Shown: positions 33,582-43,084 of the stretch, in pieces
Numbering within the stretch: position 1 is the stretch's first letter
Layout of the letters: every line of letters starts with the position of its first letter
Notes under the pieces: model-generated
The model's input: the letters and a program-made list of their open reading frames with translations, nothing else
What the model was told of the DNA's origin: nothing
Databases searched by the model: none
Assembly: GCF_030698175.1 (NCBI RefSeq)
Contig: NZ_JAUYNT010000009.1
Coordinates: forward strand, 1-64,000
From: Pseudomonas sp.
GTDB taxonomy: Bacteria > Pseudomonadota > Gammaproteobacteria > Pseudomonadales > Pseudomonadaceae
Length of the DNA stretch: 64,000 bases
Reading direction: 5' to 3'
Position numbers and translations under genes: made by a program

Positions 33582-34160
33582 TTATTGGCGGATATTTTGC
33601 AGAACCCCTGAATAGCGGAACACTTGGCCAAACAGCGGATGGGTCAGGCGAAAATCCATGGCGAAATAGTTATTGTCCATCCCCGTTTCGATAATGCTGG
33701 TATGGCCCAGCGCCAGCCATTCGGGGATTGGCAGCCGCACGGACCCCAGCTTCATCACGAAGCGCACGCCTTGGTAGTGCAGTTGTCCGTCTTGCACATG
33801 AACGGCCATTTGCAACCCGAGAAAGGGATTGACGAATTCGATCAGTTGGTTGCCGCCCGCCAGGATGCAGTAGCTGTTGAACTGGATGACTTGGCCATCG
33901 GCAAAGGTCATCGCCCGCCGCCAATATTGGCGCTCGGCACTGATATGTTTTTCTACCCGAGTGTCGACCTTTTTGCCGGCGCGATTGATCAGCGCGCCGC
34001 ACCAGTACAGCAGATGCAATATGGGCTGCATAAATCGCGGGTACTCGATGTCCAGATGGCCGATGTCCATGTTGGGGGCGAATTGGTAATGCGCCTGCAG
34101 GGCGGGATGCAGCTTGTCCCAGTCGTTACCTAGCAGCTGTTGCATCAAGCTTTTCATCAT
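33582..34160 (-). CDS. DUF4166 domain protein
   Basis: A 192-residue soluble protein of the DUF4166 type: LLGNDWDKLHPALQAHYQF at the start, then GALINRAGKKV and LWFNS-like FNSYCILAGGNQLIEFV. In other bacteria this domain is often fused to the C terminus of an NAD(P)-binding SDR or saccharopine dehydrogenase-like domain, which matches its operon partner at 34630. It overlaps the DUF2269 gene by four bases. Function unknown. Confidence 0.8.
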   Translation of the reverse strand: MMKSLMQQLLGNDWDKLHPALQAHYQFAPNMDIGHLDIEYPRFMQPILHLLYWCGALINRAGKKVDTRVEKHISAERQYWRRAMTFADGQVIQFNSYCILAGGNQLIEFVNPFLGLQMAVHVQDGQLHYQGVRFVMKLGSVRLPIPEWLALGHTSIIETGMDNNYFAMDFRLTHPLFGQVFRYSGVLQNIRQ

Positions 34161-34633
34161 GCTGCTCCTGGAATGTGTTTAAACACCATCAGTGCGACCA
34201 CCAGCACCATGGCGGTGAAGGCGGGCAGGCCGAGCCAGAACCAGCAGCGCGCCATGCGCCAGTAAACCTCGGGAAGCGCGGTTTGCTCGGCTGCCGCTGC
34301 AGCCGAGATTTGCCGCATGCGAATCTGCAGCCAGACCACCGGTAACCAGCAGGCGCCGGCGATACAGAACAGCCCAAGGCTGATGGCAATCCAGCCCGTG
34401 CTGAGCGAGTAACCGGCGAGATAGACCATGGCCAGTCCGCTGACGGGCTGGAACAACACGCTTGGGGTAGTAAAAATCCAATCGGCCAGTACTACATGCC
34501 GGTTGGTCACCGCGATATGCGCGACGTTACCGCTGCGATCAGCCATCCATTTGTAGAACGCGCTACCCAAGCCAGTGCCGAACAACAGCACCATGCTCAG
34601 AATGTGCAGGGTCTTTAGGGTCAGATAGATCAT
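34157..34633 (-). CDS. DUF2269 family membrane protein
   Basis: A 158-residue protein with four transmembrane helices (starting MIYLTLKTLHILSMVLLFG, with DWIFTTPSVLFQPVSG and a central helix, ending in WFWLGLPAFTAMVLVVALMV). This pattern matches the DUF2269 family, whose function is unknown. It overlaps both its neighbours by four bases, so it is translationally coupled in the SDR-DUF2269-DUF4166 unit. Confidence 0.8.
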   Translation of the reverse strand: MIYLTLKTLHILSMVLLFGTGLGSAFYKWMADRSGNVAHIAVTNRHVVLADWIFTTPSVLFQPVSGLAMVYLAGYSLSTGWIAISLGLFCIAGACWLPVVWLQIRMRQISAAAAAEQTALPEVYWRMARCWFWLGLPAFTAMVLVVALMVFKHIPGAA

Positions 34634-35505
34634 GTCGCGCTCCCTGCTGAGGTTGTCGTTGTGGCATCCAAGAAAAACAGCTGCGGTTCTAGTGCTCGTG
34701 GGCTGCGCCCGAGAAATTGGGTGATGGGCTGCACGTCAGCCAAGTAGCCGGTTTGCAGCATGCGCAGGTTATCGGGCTGCAGCAGCGGGCTGAACCAGCG
34801 GCCCAACCAGGTGCCGGCCATCGCCAGCATGAGTGGAATGTGTAGCACTCGTCCGGGTGCTAGACCCTGTGCGCGACGCATGCACTGCAGCCACTCGGCA
34901 AAGCTCAGCCTTTGGTTGCCGACGATGTCCAAGGTTTGCTTTGCCTGAGGAGCACTAAGGCAGGCGATTACCGTAGCCACTACATCGCTAATATGTACCG
35001 GCTGCAATTGCTGCTGCCCTGCGCCAATCAGTGGAATTAGCGGCAGGCGGGCCATGCGCATAAACAGCGCGGAGCTTGTCCCACCGTGGCCGTAGACCAG
35101 CGATGGGCGCAGCACGAACCAGTCCAGATCGAGGCTACGCAGGTAGTCATCCGCCGCCAGCTTGCTCAGGTGATAGGCGGAAAACGCACTGGCATCGGCG
35201 CCCAACGCGGAGATTTGCACCACCCGGCGCACGCCGGCTTCGTGGCAGGCGCGGAACAACGCCTGTGGCGCCAGCGTGTGCAGCGGTGTGAAGCGCTGGG
35301 TTGCAGCTTCACCAATGATGCCAACGCTGTTGATCACCACATCAATGCCGTCGAGCAGTGGCAGCCAATCGGCGCTGCCTTGCATTTGGCAAAAATCGAA
35401 CCCTTGGCTGCGCGACACACCGCGTACTTGGTGGCCGGCGGCGCTTAACTGGCAGGCAATATTGCGGCCGATAAAACCACTGGCGCCGGTGAGTAGAATG
35501 TTCAT
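34630..35505 (-). CDS. SDR-type NAD(P)-binding epimerase/dehydratase-like protein
   Basis: A 291-residue atypical/extended short-chain dehydrogenase. It starts MNILLTGASGFIGRNIACQL with the TGxxGxxG nucleotide site, then VVINSVGIIGE and the active-site YxxxK in SAYHLSKLAAD. The C-terminal part carries helix-rich NmrA/NDUFA9-like sequence (VGNQRLSFAEWLQ). Substrate unknown. It is coupled by overlaps to the DUF2269 gene downstream and the small membrane protein upstream. Confidence 0.85.
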   Translation of the reverse strand: MNILLTGASGFIGRNIACQLSAAGHQVRGVSRSQGFDFCQMQGSADWLPLLDGIDVVINSVGIIGEAATQRFTPLHTLAPQALFRACHEAGVRRVVQISALGADASAFSAYHLSKLAADDYLRSLDLDWFVLRPSLVYGHGGTSSALFMRMARLPLIPLIGAGQQQLQPVHISDVVATVIACLSAPQAKQTLDIVGNQRLSFAEWLQCMRRAQGLAPGRVLHIPLMLAMAGTWLGRWFSPLLQPDNLRMLQTGYLADVQPITQFLGRSPRALEPQLFFLDATTTTSAGSAT

Positions 35506-35846
35506 GCTTGGCTCCCGGCTGCTTTTGGGATGAGCACAAATTGCCCCAGACGCTTGCCGACAGAGTGCAGGCCAAGCAGCAGTCCGGCCAAGGATGCCAT
35601 CAGCGCCAGCCGCAGGCTGTCCATCGGGTTGCTGAAGTTGGCGAACAAATCCACGGTCAGTACCAGCAGCAGAGGCGCACTGATCAACATCACCTTGGTG
35701 TAGCTAAGCCAAAAGATGGCCGCAGGTTTATCCGGGCAAATCCTTTCCAGTACATGGCTCAGTGGGCCTGACAGTACGCGCAGGACCACCAGGCTCATGC
35801 TTATGCAGATGAGCAGTTCAAGCAGCAGTAGGTAATAAATATTCAT
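35502..35846 (-). CDS. small membrane protein of unknown function
   Basis: A 114-residue protein with three or four predicted helices (MNIYYLLLLELLICISMSLV, then AIFWLSYTKVMLISAPLLLVL, then a SLRLALMASLAGLLLGLHSV segment). I do not recognise the family. GAGGAG precedes the start and the stop overlaps the SDR gene, so it is the first gene of the four-gene operon. Confidence 0.7.
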   Translation of the reverse strand: MNIYYLLLLELLICISMSLVVLRVLSGPLSHVLERICPDKPAAIFWLSYTKVMLISAPLLLVLTVDLFANFSNPMDSLRLALMASLAGLLLGLHSVGKRLGQFVLIPKAAGSQA

Positions 35847-35968
35847 GAGTAGCTCCTCGGGTGTTTGGAGTTCTCAGTGTCGGTTTTGCTTGGGCGATGA
35901 TCTTCCGCTTTGATCGAAACGGAGCACGATTAAGCTCCGCAATGATCTTTTCAGAACAAAAAAGCCCT

Positions 35969-36997
35969 TTATTGCTGAACGGAGTTGGGTTTCAGGTGGA
36001 GTTTTCGGTATTGGCCAGGAGTCATGCCCTCGATCTCGCGGAAGGCATCGTAGAAGTTCGATTGCGAGCTAAAGCCGACACTCAAGCCTACCGACAGCAC
36101 CGAGGCTGAAGGCTCGGCGCAGAGCATCAATTTGGCCGCTGCGGTGCGTTGCTCGCGCAGGTAGCGCGAAAAGCCTTTGCCTAACTGAGCGTTGATCAGC
36201 TCCGAGAGTTGGTGGCTACTCAGCGCCAGGCGCTCGGCCAAGCTGGGCAAACTCAATGCTTGGTCGGCATAGATGCGCTCAACATTCATCAGCGTATCCA
36301 GCTTGGCCAGCGCGGTTGGGCAGTCGACGTTGCTGAGTGTCGAGTTGGCATAGCTGGTTTGTGCGCTTTCGCTTATTTCGCTGGCCAGTTGCGGTCTTAA
36401 GCCCAGGGTTGTCAGCAGCAGAAAAAACGCTACACCGATGGCTATCGCATACAGCACGAAAAATAGCTTTGCCGGCAGTGCCTGCTGGAACAGGCCAAGC
36501 CCTGATACCGCGATGGCGATCAGGAAAATCAGGCCCAACAAGATAATTTCCAGGTGGTATTGGCTGCGTTCGCGGCGCAACAGATAAATCCGCCGGGCCA
36601 GCCACAACAGATAGCCGGCACCGACCACGAAAGCCAATGGCAATGCGCCGTCTGCGGGTAGCCAGGGTGCCATTAATACCGGGAGCGCGTGCCATAGCAG
36701 CGTCAGCTGTTTTTGCGTGTCCTTGGCCGGAGTCAATAAGGGGGCGCTGAACATAAAAAACGCCGGTGCAACCATAAACAGCGCTATCCGGTAGGGCGCC
36801 GTGGTCACCCAGGGTAAGTCCAGATGCAGCCAGGCGAAATGCGTAAGCTGCAGGCCGCTGAGGGCCATGAGCAGAACCAAACCCATGATCCTGGCGGTTG
36901 GCAGGCCTGAATAGTTACTGTCGCGAAAGTGCGTGAGGGCCAGTACGAGGGCGCTGAACAGGGAAAAACCGATCAGTAAGAGCGCGAGTGAGGTCAT
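35969..36997 (-). CDS. AraC-family regulator with seven-helix membrane domain
   Basis: A 342-residue protein. The N-terminal half (about residues 1-215) is made of seven transmembrane helices; the C-terminal part has an AraC-type pair of helix-turn-helix motifs (LPSLAERLALSSHQLSELIN and VLSVGLSVGFSSQSNFYDAF, closing with GMTPGQYRK). Membrane-anchored AraC regulators of this type sense membrane or extracellular cues. It is upstream of, and transcribed with or toward, the four-gene operon, 122 bases away. ATG at 36997 follows AAGGAT; an upstream in-frame start at 37030 lacks a binding site. Confidence 0.85.
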   Translation of the reverse strand: MTSLALLLIGFSLFSALVLALTHFRDSNYSGLPTARIMGLVLLMALSGLQLTHFAWLHLDLPWVTTAPYRIALFMVAPAFFMFSAPLLTPAKDTQKQLTLLWHALPVLMAPWLPADGALPLAFVVGAGYLLWLARRIYLLRRERSQYHLEIILLGLIFLIAIAVSGLGLFQQALPAKLFFVLYAIAIGVAFFLLLTTLGLRPQLASEISESAQTSYANSTLSNVDCPTALAKLDTLMNVERIYADQALSLPSLAERLALSSHQLSELINAQLGKGFSRYLREQRTAAAKLMLCAEPSASVLSVGLSVGFSSQSNFYDAFREIEGMTPGQYRKLHLKPNSVQQ

Positions 36998-37345
36998 GGG
37001 TAATCCTTGCTCCGTAAGTTTCGCGCGCAAACTATTGCTGTTGGCGGCATGCCCAGTAGTCGATTAAGCAGTGGCTGGCTATGGCTTGCAGCGCTCCCGG
37101 CGATGCGCGGCGGCAACCTTGCCAGCAAAACGGATAAGCGTCAAAGCACGGGTGGCTGCTCGCTGTCGCAGAGTGCCGGATGGCTTAATCGCGTAACGCT
37201 GGCGCCCGCTGCAGGTATAAATGAACTGCGCGGTGATGGGTATCGCTGCGCTCCACCCATCCTACGTTCTGATCCGTCCACGATTTCTTTGATGCTTTGT
37301 TAGACTGCCAGCACTTTTGTCTGCATGCGTTGCTCGAGAATTTCA
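36998..37345. other. intergenic region before selD
   Basis: This 348-base region contains a half copy of the family A palindrome at 37235-37266 (same 20-base arm as at 33-52) and no convincing gene. The selD promoter should lie downstream of that repeat. Confidence 0.55.
37235..37266. repeat. half copy of palindromic repeat family A
   Basis: GATGGGTATCGCTGCGCTCC followed by ACCCATCCTACG is identical over 20 bases to the right arm at 33-52. Only one arm is present. It sits 80 bases before the selD start. Confidence 0.85.
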
Positions 37346-38380
37346 ATGAACGAACCTATCCGCCTTACCCAATACAGTCATGGCGCCGGCTGTGGCTGCA
37401 AGATTTCGCCCAAGGTGCTGGATGTGATCCTGGCCGGCAGCGGCGCGCAAAACCTCGATCCCAAGCTCTGGGTTGGCAATGCCTCGCGTGATGATGCGGC
37501 TGTGTATGCCCTGGATGACGAGCGCGGGGTGGTGTCGACCACCGACTTCTTTATGCCGATAGTCGATGACCCTTATGATTTCGGCCGCATCGCCGCCACC
37601 AATGCCATCAGCGATATTTACGCCATGGGCGGTGACCCGCTGATGGCCATCGCCATTCTCGGCTGGCCGGTCAATGTGCTGGCGCCCGAGGTGGCCCGCG
37701 AGGTGATTCGCGGCGGCCGCGCGGTGTGCGACGCGGCGGGTATTCCCCTGGCCGGTGGTCATTCGATCGATGCCCCCGAGCCGATTTTCGGCCTGGCGGT
37801 GACTGGTGTGGTGCTCAAGCGCCATATGAAGCGCAACGACAGCGCCACCGTCGGTTGCCGCCTGTACCTGAGCAAGCCGCTGGGGATAGGCATTCTGACC
37901 ACCGCCGAGAAACAGTCGAAGTTACGCCCTGAGGACGTTGGCCTGGCTTGTGAGTGGATGTGCACCCTGAACAAGCCCGGTAGCCGTTTCGGCAAGCTGG
38001 CCGGCGTCATGGCCATGACCGATGTCACCGGCTTCGGTCTGCTTGGGCATTTGCTGGAAATGGCCGATGGCAGCGGCCTGACCGCGCAACTTGAATTCGC
38101 CGCTGTGCCGCGTCTGCCGGGGGTCGATTACTACCTCGAACAAGGCTGCGTACCCGGTGGCACCCACCGCAACTTCGACAGTTACGGTGAGAAGGTGGCG
38201 CCGCTGACCGATGAGCAGAAATTCCTGCTCTGTGACCCACAAACCAGCGGCGGTTTGCTGGTGGCGGTCACCGCCGAGGGTGAGGCCGAATTCCTCGCGG
38301 TGGCGGCGGAGTTGGGCCTGGAACTGGCGCCAATAGGTACTCTGGTTGCGCGCCAGAGCCATGCGGTCGAGGTGTTTTGA
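37346..38380 (+). CDS. selD: selenide, water dikinase SelD
   Basis: A 344-residue enzyme that makes selenophosphate from selenide and ATP. The catalytic motif [10 protein letters not shown] holds Cys16 and Lys19, equivalent to Cys17 and Lys20 of E. coli; the catalytic residue is Cys, not selenocysteine. Further signatures are [39 protein letters not shown] and DPQTSGGLL. Its TGA stop overlaps the selU start, so the pair is coupled. Selenophosphate would feed tRNA 2-selenouridine synthesis by SelU; no selA/selB was seen here. Confidence 0.97.
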   Translation: MNEPIRLTQYSHGAGCGCKISPKVLDVILAGSGAQNLDPKLWVGNASRDDAAVYALDDERGVVSTTDFFMPIVDDPYDFGRIAATNAISDIYAMGGDPLMAIAILGWPVNVLAPEVAREVIRGGRAVCDAAGIPLAGGHSIDAPEPIFGLAVTGVVLKRHMKRNDSATVGCRLYLSKPLGIGILTTAEKQSKLRPEDVGLACEWMCTLNKPGSRFGKLAGVMAMTDVTGFGLLGHLLEMADGSGLTAQLEFAAVPRLPGVDYYLEQGCVPGGTHRNFDSYGEKVAPLTDEQKFLLCDPQTSGGLLVAVTAEGEAEFLAVAAELGLELAPIGTLVARQSHAVEVF

Positions 38381-39480
38381 TGCGCGCCAATACTGCCGAC
38401 TTTAGCCAGATATTTTTAAACGACCTGCCGATGATGGATGCCCGCGCGCCGGTCGAGTTCAGCAAAGGCGCGTTCCCCGGCGTGATCAATTTGCCGCTGA
38501 TGAATGACCTTGAGCGGCAACAAGTCGGCACCTGTTACAAACAGCGTGGTCAGGACGCCGCCATCAAACTGGGTCATCAACTGGTGTGCGGCGCGGTTAA
38601 AGCCGAGCGAGTTGCCGCCTGGGTGGCCTTTGCTCAGGCCAATCCCGAGGGTTATCTGTATTGCTTTCGCGGCGGCCTGCGCTCGCAACTCGTCCAACAG
38701 TGGCTCAAGGAAGAAGCCGGCATCGACTATCCACGAGTCATCGGCGGCTACAAAGCCATGCGCAGCTTTTTGCTGGAAACCACCGAGCAGGCGTTGGCCC
38801 AGTGCGATTTCGTCATAGTCGGTGGCCTTACCGGCACCGGCAAGACCGAGGTATTGGCCCAACTGGGTAACGCCCTGGACCTGGAAGGCCATGCCAATCA
38901 CCGTGGTTCCAGCTTTGGTAAACGGGTGAGTCCGCAGCCGGCGCAGATCGATTTCGAGAACCTTTTGGCTATCGACATGTTGAAAAAACGCGCCGCCGGT
39001 CAGCAGCAGTTTGTGCTCGAAGATGAGAGCCGCATGGTCGGTGGCTGCACCTTGCCGATAGGCTTGCATCAGGGTATGCAGGGCTATCCGCTGATCTGGC
39101 TGGAGGACAGCCTGGAGGGCCGCGTGACGCGGATTCTGGCCGACTATGTGACCAACCTGTGTGCCGATTTTGTGGCCGTACATGGTCAGGAACAGGGCTT
39201 TGCGCTGTTCGCCGAGCGGCTGCAACAGAGTTTGAGCAATATCCTTAAACGTCTGGGCGGCGAGCGTTATCAGCGCTTGGCCGCCAGCATGACTGCAGCC
39301 CTGGCCGAGCAACAACGCAGCGGCCAAGTGCAGTTGCACCGTGAGTGGATTGAAGGCTTGCTGAGCGAATACTACGACCCCATGTACGCCTTTCAGCGTG
39401 ACAGCAAGGCGCAACGTATCGAGTTCAGTGGTGACCAGGCGGCGGTGCTGGAGTACTTGCAGCAGCGTCAAGCTCAATAA
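38380..39480 (+). CDS. selU: tRNA 2-selenouridine synthase SelU (MnmH)
   Basis: A 366-residue two-domain enzyme: an N-terminal rhodanese domain with the active Cys95 in [12 protein letters not shown], then a P-loop domain with [12 protein letters not shown]. It replaces sulfur by selenium at U34 of some tRNAs, through a geranylated intermediate, using selenophosphate from SelD. The start at 38380 overlaps the selD stop by one base. The length and both domains fit the full-length family. Confidence 0.95.
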   Translation: MRANTADFSQIFLNDLPMMDARAPVEFSKGAFPGVINLPLMNDLERQQVGTCYKQRGQDAAIKLGHQLVCGAVKAERVAAWVAFAQANPEGYLYCFRGGLRSQLVQQWLKEEAGIDYPRVIGGYKAMRSFLLETTEQALAQCDFVIVGGLTGTGKTEVLAQLGNALDLEGHANHRGSSFGKRVSPQPAQIDFENLLAIDMLKKRAAGQQQFVLEDESRMVGGCTLPIGLHQGMQGYPLIWLEDSLEGRVTRILADYVTNLCADFVAVHGQEQGFALFAERLQQSLSNILKRLGGERYQRLAASMTAALAEQQRSGQVQLHREWIEGLLSEYYDPMYAFQRDSKAQRIEFSGDQAAVLEYLQQRQAQ

Positions 39481-39543
39481 AGAAAGCGCCGAATTCAGCG
39501 GCAGTCTCAGGGCTGCTGTGCCTGGCCTGGTGCAGGAGGATGG

Positions 39544-40206
39544 ATGACCAATCGCAGCCTTAACCTCGACGAGCCGCTGTATCAGTACCTGCTCGATGTC
39601 TCGCTGCGTGAAAGCGCGCTGCTGCGCCAGTTGCGTGAAGAAACCGCGAAGTTGCCGGTGGCGCGCTGGCAAATCGCCCCGGAGCAGGGCCAGTTTATGG
39701 CGCTGCTGGTCAAGTTGACGGGTGCCAAACGGCTGCTGGAAATTGGCACCTTCACCGGCTACAGCAGCCTGTGCCTGGCCGGCGCCATGGGCGACGATGG
39801 GCTGCTGATTTGCGCTGACACCTCGGCGGAATACACCAGCATTGCGCGCCGCTATTGGCGCCTGGCCGGCCTTGAAGCGCGAATTGAGCTGCGCCTCGGC
39901 CCCGCCCTGGACACCATGGCGACACTTGCGCGCAGCGGTCAGGGTGAAAGTTTTGATCTGATTTTTATCGATGCCGACAAGGCCAACTACCCAGCTTACT
40001 TAGAGCACGCGTTGGTATTGCTGCGTGCTGGCGGGTTGCTGTTGTTTGATAACACCCTGTGGAGTGGTCGGGTGCTTGAGGCTCGGCCGGAAAGCGCCGA
40101 TACACGAGCCATTCAGGCGCTCAATCGGCACTTGAGAGATGACCCGCGCCTGGATTTGTCGTTATTGCCGCTCGGCGATGGCTTAACCCTGTGCCGCAAA
40201 CGTTAG
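39544..40206 (+). CDS. class I SAM-dependent O-methyltransferase
   Basis: A 220-residue methyltransferase of the caffeoyl-CoA/catechol type: AdoMet motif LLEIGTFTGYSSLCLA, metal-binding IFIDADKANY and FDNTLWSGRV. Bacterial members methylate small catechol-like compounds. CAGGAGG precedes the ATG at 39544. It lies 63 bases after selU on the same strand. Confidence 0.88.
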   Translation: MTNRSLNLDEPLYQYLLDVSLRESALLRQLREETAKLPVARWQIAPEQGQFMALLVKLTGAKRLLEIGTFTGYSSLCLAGAMGDDGLLICADTSAEYTSIARRYWRLAGLEARIELRLGPALDTMATLARSGQGESFDLIFIDADKANYPAYLEHALVLLRAGGLLLFDNTLWSGRVLEARPESADTRAIQALNRHLRDDPRLDLSLLPLGDGLTLCRKR

Positions 40207-40240
40207 CCGCCACTGGCCGCTCTAAAACAGGGGTGCCGGC

Positions 40241-40720
40241 TCACGCGACCTGGCTGAGTTTGCCCACGCAGCTTATCCAGGCATTCAGAAAATCGCGCGA
40301 CTGCCCTTGGGGCTGAAACACTTGCCGCCAAATCTGCCCCAGACCCAGAAGGTCATGGCTGTCGGGCAGTTTGCTGCCGGCGGCTTCGATCAGCATCCAG
40401 GCGATAGCGGTGGAGTAACGCAGGTTCACCGTCAGCTCCAGGTGCGGGGCGGTTAGAAACGCATGCTGGCTGGCTAAACCGCGAATCTTACTGGCTAGGT
40501 CTGGGTCGAGGGCCAGATGTTGATCCCAAATTTGCTGATGGCGCTGTTCGGCGATGCGGTACAGGCCGTGGCCGCGGCGGTCGGTGAGCACTGCGCCGAG
40601 GGCCGATTGACAGGCGGCGACCCCGAGTAGCAAAGCTTCTGCGCTGGGGGAGTGGCGGCCCAAGTAAACCAAGGTGGGACGGATCACATGTTGGCGTAAA
40701 TCGCTGGCGGCAATACCCAT
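40241..40720 (-). CDS. conserved hypothetical protein
   Basis: A 159-residue soluble, mostly helical protein beginning MGIAASDLRQHVIRPTLVYL with a Leu-rich middle (AEALLLGVAACQSALGAVL) and EQRHQQIWDQHLAL. I do not recognise a domain. GAGGG seven bases upstream supports 40720; upstream in-frame starts lack one. It converges with the methyltransferase gene and is downstream of nothing obvious on its own strand. Confidence 0.6.
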   Translation of the reverse strand: MGIAASDLRQHVIRPTLVYLGRHSPSAEALLLGVAACQSALGAVLTDRRGHGLYRIAEQRHQQIWDQHLALDPDLASKIRGLASQHAFLTAPHLELTVNLRYSTAIAWMLIEAAGSKLPDSHDLLGLGQIWRQVFQPQGQSRDFLNAWISCVGKLSQVA

Positions 40721-40933
40721 AAATCCCTCGTAAAAGGTAACCGGCGGGCCTGACACATAAAAGCGAGTAAACCGAGTTGTAACTAAAGGCCGAACCGGAA
40801 GCGGCGTTAGCCGCATAAGTTCGAGTGTAGTACCAAGAGTTATTCGTAAAAGGCTGTTTTTAAACTGTTTTAGGCTTTTGCTTATTGTGTATATAACTCG
40901 TGGCACTAAAGCGCCACGGATTATATGCAGCTG

Positions 40934-41791
40934 TTACTGATCGCCAAGGGCGACGGGGCGTTGCGGGTCGGTGATCCATTCGCTCCAGGAACCGGCATAC
41001 AGCGGCGCCAAGGGATAACCGCCTAAACACAGGGCAAACAGGTTGTGACAGGCCGTCACCCCTGAGCCGCAGTAGGCCACCAGTCCGCTGGCCGGCCGGC
41101 TGCCCAGTTGCGCGGCAAAGCGCTGCTGGAGCTGGGCAGTCGGCAGGAAGCGGCCATTGCCATCCAGATTGTCGGTAAATACCGCGCATTGTGCGCCGGG
41201 AATATGCCCGGCCACCGGATCCAGCGGCTCCACCTCGCCGCGAAAACGCGGCAAGGCGCGGGCATCCAGCAAACACAGTTGCGGGTCGCCCAGGCGTTGC
41301 TGCAGTTGCGCGGCAGTCAGCAGCAATTGCGGGTCGGGCTGACCGCTGAAGTTGCCGGCGGCCGGTGTGCTGGCCGTGTTGGTCAGGTTTAACCCAGCCT
41401 CGCGCCAGGCCTTCAAGCCACCATCAAGCAAAAATACTCCGTCGCGCTTGCCCAGCCAGGCCAGCAACCACCAGGCCCGTGCCGCGAATGCGCCGGGGCC
41501 GTCGTCATACAGCACTATGTCGCTGTCATTGTTGACGCCCCAGGCCCGCAGCCGCTCGATCAACTTGATCGACTCCGGCAGCGGGTGCCGGCCGGTGCGG
41601 CCTTTTTGCACGGTGCCTGAGAGGTCGCTCTCCAAGTCGGCAAACTGCGCCCCAGGGATATGCCCCTCGCCATAGCTGCGCTGGCCGTAGGCCGGGTCGT
41701 CGAGGGCGAAGCGGCAATCGAGCAGCACCAGCTTGGGCTGCGCCTGGCGCGCGTGCAGTTGTGCAGGGCTAAGCAGTTGGGCGAGTGACAT
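40934..41791 (-). CDS. sseA: 3-mercaptopyruvate sulfurtransferase (tandem rhodanese)
   Basis: A 285-residue protein with two rhodanese domains. The C-terminal domain has the active Cys241 in the loop CGSGVTACH, the CG[ST]GVT pattern typical of 3-mercaptopyruvate rather than thiosulfate specificity. The first domain (about 1-140) has no catalytic Cys. It transfers sulfur from mercaptopyruvate to thiols or cyanide. No operon partner is evident. Confidence 0.9.
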   Translation of the reverse strand: MSLAQLLSPAQLHARQAQPKLVLLDCRFALDDPAYGQRSYGEGHIPGAQFADLESDLSGTVQKGRTGRHPLPESIKLIERLRAWGVNNDSDIVLYDDGPGAFAARAWWLLAWLGKRDGVFLLDGGLKAWREAGLNLTNTASTPAAGNFSGQPDPQLLLTAAQLQQRLGDPQLCLLDARALPRFRGEVEPLDPVAGHIPGAQCAVFTDNLDGNGRFLPTAQLQQRFAAQLGSRPASGLVAYCGSGVTACHNLFALCLGGYPLAPLYAGSWSEWITDPQRPVALGDQ

Positions 41792-41852
41792 GGCAGGCTC
41801 CGTGCGTTATTAACAGTGCAAAAAACAGCGGCAGGCGCTTGATTAACGCGGC

Positions 41853-42914
41853 TTACTTGATTTTCAGCTTGCCGATACGGTCGTTATTTAGGCTGCCCAG
41901 GTACAGCCAATCACCCACGGGTTTCGCCGAGGTGATCATGCGCAGGTGTTCGCCACTGCTGTCGTGCAGGCTGCGGATGATTTCGCCGTTTTCGTTGATG
42001 GCCAGCACCAGGCCATATTTCTGCGGCTTGGGCCACAGGGCCCGTGGCAGTTTGGCCAGCAGGGCCTTGGCCCAGGGTTTACGGTGCAGCACATCGGTGT
42101 CGGCCAGACGCGGGGTGGGCAACGCCACCCAGAAAGTGCCGGCGCGATCACCTTGCAAGTTGTCGGGCAGGCCGACCAGATTGTCGATAAAGATGTCGTG
42201 TTGACCGGCTTTTTCACCCTTTAGCCAGTAGCGCGCGATGCGGTAACGGTAGGTTTCGTTGACCAGTACAAAGTCCTCATTGGCCGACAGCGCCACGCCA
42301 TTGGCAAAGTACAGGTCTTTGAGCAGCAGTTCGGTTTTGCCGGTAGCCGGGTCGTAACGCAGCAGCCGGCCATGGGGGCGGGCTTCGAGCAGGTCGAGCA
42401 GGTAGTCGGGCTGCTCGAATTTGTCCGAGGCGTCGGTGAAGTAAATACGCCCGTCGCTGGCGATGTCCAGGTCGTCGGTAAAGCGAAAATGCACGCCTTC
42501 GGCTTCGGTGCTGAGCACGCGAATCTGCCCCTGCGGGTCGATGCTCAGCAAGCCTTTAAAGGCGTCGGCGACGATCAAATTACCTTTAGCGTCAAAGTCC
42601 ATGCCCAGCGGCCGGCCCTGGGTGTCGGCGAAGGTTGCCACTGTGCCATCGCTGCCAATGCGTACTATTTTGCCGTTATGCAGACCGGTATAGGCCCGGC
42701 CCTGGGCATCCACCGCGGTGTCTTCCGGGCCGTCCAGTTTGCCTTGGGCGAGCAGTTCAGCGCCTTGCAGATCGTTGTTAACCGCCAGCACCCCGCTCAT
42801 GGCCGGCGCTACAGGCGCGTCCCAGGCCACGGGATCGATTGGGCTGGGGGCGAGAATCAGGTAACCGGTAGCAGCGGTGATCAAGAGGGCGATAAGGCCC
42901 AGCAGCTTCTTCAT
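41853..42914 (-). CDS. SMP-30/strictosidine synthase-like beta-propeller protein
   Basis: A 353-residue protein with one N-terminal membrane anchor or uncleaved signal (MKKLLGLIALLITAATGYLI) and a propeller with strictosidine-synthase/SMP-30 signatures: LDGPEDTAVDAQGRAYTG, GRPLGMDFDAKGNLIVAD, FTDDLDIASDGRIYFTDAS, YFANGVALSANEDFVLVNET, GLPDNLQGD. Such enzymes hydrolyse lactones or esters at a metal site; substrate unknown. It is the sole gene between sseA and rnd, both outward-facing. Confidence 0.85.
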   Translation of the reverse strand: MKKLLGLIALLITAATGYLILAPSPIDPVAWDAPVAPAMSGVLAVNNDLQGAELLAQGKLDGPEDTAVDAQGRAYTGLHNGKIVRIGSDGTVATFADTQGRPLGMDFDAKGNLIVADAFKGLLSIDPQGQIRVLSTEAEGVHFRFTDDLDIASDGRIYFTDASDKFEQPDYLLDLLEARPHGRLLRYDPATGKTELLLKDLYFANGVALSANEDFVLVNETYRYRIARYWLKGEKAGQHDIFIDNLVGLPDNLQGDRAGTFWVALPTPRLADTDVLHRKPWAKALLAKLPRALWPKPQKYGLVLAINENGEIIRSLHDSSGEHLRMITSAKPVGDWLYLGSLNNDRIGKLKIK

Positions 42915-43084
42915 GGCATTCCTTTGATTAGTCTGAGCGCGAGTGGACGCAGCGCAGGCAGGATAAAACTGAGTGCACCACCCGGCAAGCCGTGAATGCC
43001 CGGCTATGGTCGCTGGCGATATATACTGCCCGGCATTGTTAAGGCCGGCAGCAATAATGGCCGCCGTTTATAAGGAAGAGTTGC

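Noticed and set aside
38416..39672. 418-residue minus-strand frame opposite selU
   Set aside because: The plus strand encodes a full SelU with intact rhodanese and P-loop motifs; the antisense frame has no recognisable motif and crosses the end of selU.
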